DNA from: Diadophis punctatus similis
Lineage: Eukaryota > Chordata > Lepidosauria > Squamata > Dipsadidae
NCBI GenBank assembly: GCA_023053685.1
Contig: JALIGW010000001.1
Location: 54,061,359-54,125,358, forward strand
Length of the DNA stretch: 64,000 bases
Reading direction: 5' to 3'
Below, one piece after another: positions 56,705-64,000 of the stretch. The notes beneath the pieces were generated by a model, which saw only the letters and a program-made list of their open reading frames with translations, made no database searches and was not told where the DNA came from. Each line of letters starts with the position of its first letter. Within the stretch, counting starts at the first letter, position 1. A program made the translations under genes and the position numbers.

Positions 56705-58903
56705 CAAGGGTTAAAGGTGGATCGTTCTCCAGTTGTTGAATTCCTATCATTCTAAGTCAGTGGTCACAGTTAAAGGGTGAAGTAATCCAATAACATGTAG
56801 TTCTGATGTCATTAAATTTACAAGGATAATATTTGACTGAGAAATTGAATTAAACAAGAAGCCATTTTTTGTCTTAACCATTTGAAGCAATTTTAATTGA
56901 TACCAATGGAGGAGAACATTTCTAGTCAACGTTGAAATGAGGAATCCTTGGTGCTCTCTGAACTTGGTTGTTTTCTTGTAGATGTTTCATTACCCAAACA
57001 TCAACACTGATGAAAATACCAAAGACCCCTAATTTGAACTGAATCTGTTATCATCCCTTGCTGATGGGATTTTTTTCCCCTTCAGGCCAAGGAATGGAGA
57101 AAAAGGTAATTTTTAATAATTTACCTTCTCTCTTTAGCTCCCATGTTTCTAAATCAGTTCCAATAAAGATCAGATTTTTTTACAGAGTTGCTACTGCTTA
57201 TCTTAGCTGACAATTGTCTTTCACCATAACAAAATGTTAGAATCAATATTGAGAACATCTGGACTGCTTGTAGATTCCTTATTAACTTTGAACTATGGTT
57301 GGGCCATAAAGTTGATATTATAAAGATTGACATCAGATATCAGTCTGAAGGCAACTCACTCTCTCAGAGCTTCAGAAATATTGTTAGATAACAAGTTCTC
57401 AATAACCTGAAAGATAGTTGTACATTCTTACTTCCTCTAGCATGAGGAAGGATTTTTCAGGGCCAGACACAGACACAACACTCTGATCCGCCCTATTAGG
57501 TAGGTACGAAGAATCGAGCACGACTTACTGTAGTGATTGAACAATAACAGCAAAAATTAAGTACCATATGCCAATATTTCCCTAGGGGGATGTTGTTGTT
57601 GCTCTTCTGATTCCAAGGAAATTAATATATTTTAACATACCTTTTTATTGTGACCTTTATGAAGATCTCTGAAAAGACATCAAATTATTCTTTTACCACA
57701 TTTTTTTAATACAACTAGTCCTCGCTTAGCAACCACAATCGATGTCTTGTGTGTTGTGGTTGCTAACTGGAAAATTACATGACCAGAGCAGGCGTATGAG
57801 TACAGTACATATTTACAAAAGAGATGAATACTGAAAGAGGTATACAAATAGCTTTAAGGGAAAAAAGGTTAGGAACAATGAGATAAGTGTGCAGAATAAG
57901 AGTAAGTGATCAAGCATAGGAATTATAGAAACAAATATTTATAAGGATAAGCACAAGCTCAGTGGCATTTAGTTTTCTAAAAAAATACCCATATCCACTC
58001 AGTTGCCAATACTCATCATCAGGACGAGAAGTCTCTCCTGGGTGCATACATTGTGTCATCACCAAAATAATATGTTTGGAAGATCATCTTCCAAAAGAAT
58101 GTGACCTGATTTTAAATTATGGAAGAGGGGTACTCCTGCTTTCTAAGAAATGTTAAGTGGCAGTCAAGGAAAAGGTTTTTTCAATCTTTGAACTATATGT
58201 ATTGATATATGTATGGATAATGTGGACAGAAAAATTAAAAAAAATTACCAAAAAAAAAAGGGGGGGGGAAAGGACTTTTCAGTGGTGGTATTCAATATTT
58301 CAATGGAAAAGGCAGGCTTTAACTTTTTTTTCTGTGCCGCTTACCTATAAAATGAGATGCACATGCTAATCTAAATTAAAAGTGAATTTGAGAAATTACA
58401 ATAATGTTAAAGGCATAAGGAACCCTCAGAATATGTTCTGTTTGGAAAAAAAAATCATTACAGCACTTTTCTTTCTGCAATGCTCTTGGATTCTTCTATG
58501 CTCAATTGAAGCAAATCAAGTTCCCTGCAGATCAGATGACACTGTGATTGGACGCTTGCCATTTTAAAAAGTTCCCACCGTCCCCCATTGCAATCTTGGA
58601 TTTTCCCTCAAATAGAAAAAGAATTCAATTCAGGCTTCTGCAAATGTGGTAATGTTTCGCTGCTTTATGGGAAGCCTGTGTGATCGGAGGGCATATATAA
58701 CTTGTCCTGCCTTTTAGCCTCATGGGATCCTGCTTTGATAGACTAATTAACAGTGTAAATGCAGAAATGCAGCCTTGCCAGCATAGGGAAAATATATGAT
58801 TCCATGGCAATTCTAAAAACACTAACATCTTTCTCTATTTTTTAATGAGAGTTAATATATGTTTTAGGAGAATGATGATTTTTCTTTAATTGACTACTGG
58901 TAA
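56705..58903. other. Intergenic/intronic, mostly unrecognised
   Basis: A short fragment at 57715-57790 (AGTCCTCGCTTAGCAACCAC) may be another mariner-type MITE end. Otherwise nothing can be supported. Confidence 0.35.
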
Positions 58904-58911
58904 CTGAGTAC

Positions 58912-59664
58912 CATTGGTGAAATCCAATTTTTTTTTACTACCGGTTCTGTGAGCGTGGCTTGGTGGGCGTGATGTGGCTTGGTGGGCGTGGCAGGGGAAG
59001 GATACTGCAAAATCTCCATTCCCACCCCACTCCAGGGGAAGGATACTGCAAAATCCCCATTCCCTCCCCACTCCAAGGGGAAGGATATTGCAAAATCTCC
59101 ATTCCCACCCCACTCCTAGGGGAAGGATACTGCAAAATCTCCATTCCCACCCCACTCCTAGGGGAAGATACTGCAAAATCTCCATTCCCTCCCCACTCCA
59201 AGGGGAAGGATATTGCAAAATCTCCATTCCCACCCCACTCCTAGGGGAAGGATACTGCAAAATCTCCATTCCCACCCCACTCCAGGGGAAGGATACTGCA
59301 AAATCCCCATTCCCTCCCCACTCCAAGGGGAAGGATATTGCAAAATCTCCATTCCCACCCCACTCCTAGGGGAAGGATACTGCAAAATCTCCATTCCCAC
59401 CCCACTCCTAGGGGAAGATACTGCAAAATCTCCATTCCCACCCCACTCCTAGGGGAAGGATACTGCAAAATCTCCATTCCCACCCCACTCCAGGGGAAGG
59501 ATACTGCAAAATCCCCATTCCCTCCCCACTCCAAGGGGAAGGATATTGCAAAATCTCCATTCCCATTCCACTCTGGAGCAAGCCAGAGGTGGTATTTGCC
59601 GGTTCTCTGAACTACTCAAAATTTCCACTACCGGTTCTCCAGAACCTGCTGGATTTCACCCCTG
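58912..59664. mobile_element. hAT-like element containing a minisatellite, perfect 8-bp duplication
   Basis: CATTGGTGAAATCCA at the left and TGGATTTCACCCCTG at the right, with inner ACTACCGGTTCT repeats near both ends. CTGAGTAC flanks both sides (58904-58911, 59665-59672). Most of the body is the 41-42-bp minisatellite at 58993-59573. Confidence 0.8.
58993..59573 (+). repeat. Minisatellite, about 14 units of 41-42 bp
   Basis: The unit reads AGGGGAAGGATACTGCAAAA, then TCTCCATTCCCACCCCACTC and C/CT/CA. Variants (ATATTGC, CCCCATTCCCT, GAAGATAC) recur in the same order, giving a higher-order repeat: units 1-5 resemble 7-11, and 12-14 resemble 1-3. All ORFs over it come from the repeat. Confidence 0.95.
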
Positions 59665-59725
59665 CTGAGTACAAATTTTGCCCAACATGGCCTGGAAAGA
59701 TAAATTGTGACAGGCTGTTGTTTAC

Positions 59726-59806
59726 AACACATTTGCATGTTTGCAAATCTACAGAACTTGCAGAAAAACGGCAAGTTCTGTAGATTTACAAACATGCAAA
59801 TGTGTT
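59726..59806. repeat. Near-perfect 36-bp inverted repeat with 9-nt loop
   Basis: Arms 59726-59761 and 59771-59806 pair with one mismatch around the loop AGAAAAACG. The inner stem is CTACAGAACTTGC / GCAAGTTCTGTAG. It resembles a small-RNA precursor or a tiny hairpin MITE. Confidence 0.85.
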
Positions 59807-60028
59807 TGTTTGCACAGAGTCCTGATATTCTAATTGTCAGAATACACTTGCGCATCCCTGCTGAATGCTAATGCTGGAATCAGAGACTTGGATGATAGAA
59901 ACACAGATTGCTGGGAAGCAGCAGTAGCAGGAGTTGACCACATGGATGAGATGCTTACATTGGGTTATGGATCAAGTCAAAGGTCTCCGATTAACTTAGA
60001 CATTTCATGGTACTTTTATGTTTTGCAG

Positions 60029-60110
60029 TTTAATTTAATTTAATTTAATTTATTTAAAAGTTCTTATAGGCCGCCCAATCCCGTAGGACTCAGGGCGGTG
60101 TACAGCATGA
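60029..60110 (-). mobile_element. LINE 3'-end remnant with (TTAAT)n
   Basis: TTTAATTTAATTTAATTTAT then GGCCGCCCAATCCCGTAGGA matches the antisense 3' end pattern also found at 15855. Confidence 0.55.
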
Positions 60111-60603
60111 ATAAGAACGGTACAATTTATAATATATAATAAAGTAATATATTTATTACTTTACTGCAAGTTTGCTTATCAGACTAAATGCATTTGACTG
60201 CACCTCATCCAGCTTAAAGGAAAAATTTAAAGATTTTTGAATTTCAGATGCCAACAAAGGGACAGACATTAAAAAAAAAACCCAATAAAAGACAAAAGGC
60301 CTGTGCAATATTCTTTTTAAGGTTCCCCATTGGGTCAGCCTTTAGTTACTAACTCCAGCTGAATTCAGTTCTGTAGATTTTACTGTCCAATAAATTTCCC
60401 TCAGTGTGGCATATATGTTTGTATATCTGCCAGAAGCCATGCTCCAAAAAAGAGAAGGGCCAGGTCAGAAAAATACCTTAGTGCAAGCCAAACTCCTCTC
60501 CTCGGAGCACTATGTGCTTGGGAAAGCTCAGGTGGCTGTTTCAGAGGCTGTACTTAGCTACTTCAGCTGAGCAGCAGCCCCTAGTAACTAGGAATGGCCT
60601 TTG
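60111..60603. other. Intergenic/intronic, nothing recognised
   Basis: No repeat ends or exons that I can support. Confidence 0.4.
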
Positions 60604-60611
60604 GAGTAGCT

Positions 60612-61462
60612 CAGTGTTTCCCAAACTTTTGACATATGTGTACCCCTTCTATAATTTTCGTAATGCTGAGTACCCCTCATAAAAAACATATGCTTTAATA
60701 AAAATCAAAATATATTTATTTTTTATTTTTTTGGTACATACGCAAAATAATGCATAATAACGACTTTGAGAAATATCAGATAACATCTGTTTTACATTAT
60801 TAGACATATCAATGATTCGTCGATGAACTGTATTATTTGAGAGAGGAACACGGTCAAAAGTTTGTTTCGCTCTATCTCCTATCATTACTTCTGCCATTAT
60901 CTTGGCTGCAGGCTTGATTAAAATTTCGCCAATGGTTTCCGCTGCACTACATTTGGCAATTAAAAGCGACATGCGATACGAAGCTTCTAGTATTTTTTGA
61001 TTGTCACCTCCCGTCAAACCCTGCATTATATATTATATAATCTCTGTTAGGGATAAAAATTGTATTTTATAAAAATAATCAAAATCAGTGGAACTTACTA
61101 AAGCACGATAACAGGCGCCCGGAACTAACTATTAAAGAAGTAATTCTCCGGCGTTTAAACAGCTCCGCGGCTCAACGTCAACTGTTAATGTTCCTGCAGT
61201 TTAAAAATGGCCGAACCCGAGCTGCGCAAAGGATGCGCAGAAGTTCCCGCCATAATGAGTTGCGATACGATGTACGATGGCCCCAGTTCCCATATAAAAA
61301 CTGCGATATGCGCCTATTTCTTTCCTTGTTCTGTGGGCGCAGCTAAGCACGGTGCAGTGGATATTCCCACGTGATCCCCACCAAACTCCGGTGCAACGCA
61401 TACCCCCACCAAACTCTTCCCGTACCCCTGGGGGTACGCGTACCACACTTTGGGAAACACTG
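60612..61462 (-). mobile_element. Internally deleted hAT transposon with perfect 8-bp duplication
   Basis: CAGTGTTTCCCAAACTT at the left and TTTGGGAAACACTG at the right are flanked by GAGTAGCT (60604-60611, 61463-61470). The minus strand keeps part of the transposase (see next entry), so this is a 851-bp deletion product of an autonomous element. Confidence 0.88.
60649..61026 (-). pseudogene. hAT transposase fragment
   Basis: An open frame with EASYRMSLLIAKCSAAETIG, then KPAAKIMAEVMIGD and VPLSNNTVHRRIIDM, the pattern (ASY..A..IA....P.TIGE.L..P......VPLSN.TV.RRI.DM) found in hAT transposases of the ZBED5/SCAND3-related group. Only the region before the RNase H catalytic core is present, so it cannot act as a transposase. 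Confidence 0.8.
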
Positions 61463-63112
61463 GAGTAGCTGAACAAGGCTTCCCAAAAATGTATCTGCTT
61501 TAACACTTCCAAGGATTACCTTCCCTCTCACAATTCACAAGGTTAACTGTTTAGTTAGAAGGGGCAACATTATTTTTCTACATGCATGGTTGTTTTTTTT
61601 CATTCTTAGGGGAAGGATTGTTCTTGTTATTTCTTCTTCTTCTTCTTTTGTAATTAATACAGTTTTCTGATGGTCCTTGCGATGGGATGCTTGCATTTCT
61701 TGGGAGCTGTTTAAAGTTATTTAATTATTTAATTCATGTTTAAAATTACCTTTTTAAACATGAATTTCCTGTACTCAGATTTGATTGTTTACAACAGCTG
61801 TCACTGTCAGTACAATTGAAACGTTTTTTAACACTGGTCGGAAACAGGTGGACCCATTCTGAAAGTTTTAAGCTATGGCAACAGAAATTGTAAAAGATAC
61901 CATCACATTTTGTTGAGAATGTGGTTTTGCTATAAGCTTAGTTCAGCTTATATTTCTTTTTTCACCAGAAGAAAAACAAGCTTTATACAAACTTATTGGT
62001 GTATAAATAATGATAAATTAAATTGAATTTATTTCTGAGCAGACATGCAATATTTTAAATGGTTATTTGGAAATGTTTTATTAATTTTACTTTGTTATTG
62101 AAATGACCTGCAGTTATAGGCAATAAAAACTACACTGAAAATAAATAACTGCCCTCTAAGTTTTATATTATGTGGCTGAAGCAATTTCAATTAGGGTCTT
62201 AAATATTTCTCTCTGCATTAAATTTTGTCTGCAGTTAGTCATATCTCTGGATAGCGTAATGCTGGCGATATATTCATCTGAGTAAATGGAAGTTTATTCA
62301 GACTTTTCTCTTTTAAGTGAAATCCCTTAAGCATTACACAAGCTAAAACAAATTCCACCATTTGGTTTTCATTAGTCCTGTAACTGAAACGAAAACATAT
62401 TTAATCCTGGAGCATTTTGAAGTTAATACACAACTTTGCGGGGGAGGTATTTAACAGTGATATCAGTTGCAAGCCAGTTACATGCCAGTGCCTCAAAACT
62501 GTCACTAAGCAAGATGTTAAATTACCTTTAATGTGCACAAGATTACAATGCATGGTAGAAGCATGAAGAGATTTCAGTGAGGTGAGAGATAGGTTTGATC
62601 ACTGAAGCAAACACTTTAAAAAGCGCTATCAATGAAATGCAAGCTGATTTGCTAAACTAGCTATCTCTGACCTGGTGGCCTTTGGAAATTTTGGAGTCAG
62701 CTTCTAGAAGTTCTTACTAGCCTAGCTAGTGAAAACAATTTTTTGCCTTGTATTTTGATTGTTGATCAATTCACCAGTCTGATCTGTTTATCTTTTGTGG
62801 AAGGCTTTTGAAAACAGAAAATTTACGTTCAAAAGCATGGTTCTGCGTCATTGCTTCACTAACTAGATTTATGTCCCATCTTCTACTTAGATTGTTAGAC
62901 AATTTTCTTCTAGCCATGTCAGTTTGCCTTTATGGACAGGCCATTTTCCAATTGACAGCCATCTTGTCAGTGCAACAAGCATGCTTTCAAAATTCCAGCA
63001 TTCTTACCAGCTCCAATTGCTCAAGTGATAATGAAGGAAAGGTCAAAATACCCCCTTCCTCCAAAACTCTGGTTTCTGTTGGGAATTATTATTTGCAGTC
63101 ATTTTTCAATCA
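61463..63112. other. Intergenic/intronic, nothing recognised
   Basis: A short (TTC)n run at about 61637-61648 is the only clear structure. Open frame 62808-63233 (plus) runs into a MITE and has no recognised homology. Confidence 0.4.
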
Positions 63113-63120
63113 ATCTAGTG

Positions 63121-63500
63121 CAGTGATGGCGAACCTATGGCACGTGTGCCACAAGTGGCACGCGGAGCCATATCGGTGGGCACGCGAGCTCAGATTTTCG
63201 AGCCTTCTGGGCCCACTGGGAGTCGGAAAATAGGCTGTTTCCAGCCTCCGGAGGGGGTGGGGAAGGCCCATTTTTTGCTCTCCCCAAGCTCCAGAGCCTT
63301 TCTAGGAGCCTGGGGAGGGTGAAAATGGTATTCCCCACCCCCCTGGAGGCCCTCTGGAGGCCAGAAATGGCCTGTTTCAAGTTGGGAAACTGGCTATTTC
63401 TGGCCTCCGGAGGGCCTCGGGGGGGGAGGCCGTTTTCGCCCTCCCCAGGCACCTAGAAAGGCTCTGAAGCCTAGGGAGAGCAAAAAATGTGCATGCCAAA
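63121..63500. mobile_element. hAT MITE (family A), right end missing
   Basis: Starts CAGTGATGGCGAACC after ATCTAGTG, with interior CCTCCGGAGG-type blocks like 27378 and 31110. No right inverted end or second duplication is present; it fades near 63500. Confidence 0.75.
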
Positions 63501-64000
63501 TTAGGGGCACCCCATGCAGAACTAACTTTCTGGGACAACAACTCAAGCTAATTCAGAACATTGTAATGAGGCAAATAACACGTTTAAGTTAAATCTGTAC
63601 ATTAAAGCAATTTTTAAAAAGATGTTTATTTTAAAATGAGGACGACATCTTTGCAGAGATACCTTGTGTGAGAAATTCTAGGAAGAGAGGCATGTTGATC
63701 GATGGTTGTCAAAAATCAGAAGAACTCTGGTGGTACCTTTTCTAACTAGAAATTTTATTAAAAAGCATAAGTTATCATGATCTGCACATGTCTTCACCAG
63801 ATGTATCTGTTGATGGAAAAGGTGCTTCCATATTCATGATTTCTTGTATAAGAAAGGAAGTTTGGATCCGGGAGAATTTTCTAAAATGATACATGCAGAT
63901 ATCTGTATTTTTCGCAAATAATGGAGAAATAAATTTTCTAAGGAGTTTAAAACTCTGCTGCCTGTTGGAGAGTGTCACTTAAATTCCATTATTTGTAATG
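63501..64000. other. Right edge of window, nothing recognised
   Basis: AT-rich sequence without a feature that I can support. Confidence 0.45.

Noticed and set aside
58886..59610. Multiple repeat-protein ORFs, or a CRISPR-like array of 41-bp units
   Set aside because: It is a tandem minisatellite with no unique spacers, inside a hAT element in a vertebrate genome.
62808..63233. 141-codon ORF near the right edge, considered as a DISP1 exon
   Set aside because: No resemblance to DISP1, and it reads into a family A MITE.

Overview
This is vertebrate nuclear DNA, almost certainly from a snake. It has intron-split genes with GT/AG splice sites, AT-rich non-coding DNA with small CpG-rich promoter patches, and no bacterial-style gene packing. 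A LINE 3' end joined to an (AATAG)n microsatellite (about 38010-38720) is a signature described for snake CR1 elements. Squamate-type tRNA SINEs, many hAT and Tc1/mariner-like MITEs and a Penelope-like element fit the same assignment.

Gene layout matches the conserved vertebrate block AIDA - BROX - FAM177B - (DISP1). AIDA is present only as coding exon 1 on the minus strand (4814-4923); its intron 1 fills 1-4813. BROX is complete on the plus strand: 12 coding exons from 13353 to 30255 that join in frame to exactly 411 codons plus stop, ending in a CaaX box. FAM177B follows on the plus strand with four clear coding exons (38903-43545); its ATG probably sits alone at the end of a small upstream exon at 35495-35497. 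After 43545 no coding exon is recognised. A CpG-containing, repeat-free patch ending in a strong splice donor at 53071 could be a 5' exon of the next gene, DISP1 by synteny (not shown by sequence).

The promoter zone lies between AIDA and BROX: a CpG-rich patch around AIDA exon 1 (about 4300-5240) and a second near 6050-6327 with an E-box and a CCAAT box, ending at a possible splice donor.

Most of the rest is mobile DNA. I count about a dozen hAT elements, many with intact 8-bp target-site duplications, one carrying a transposase fragment (60612-61462) and one carrying a 14-unit minisatellite (58912-59664). There are several Tc1/mariner-type MITEs (TA duplications), two of them split by the same LINE family. 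SINEs, solo LTRs, long microsatellites and a perfectly symmetric 1.7-kb inverted repeat of a Penelope-like element with hammerhead-like motifs (18431-20128) complete the picture.

I see no previously unknown multi-gene system. The items most worth a second look are the Penelope palindrome with its ribozyme-like motifs, the hAT copy carrying six ETS-type motifs (16492-16752), the shared TA-centred hAT target sites, and the higher-order minisatellite.
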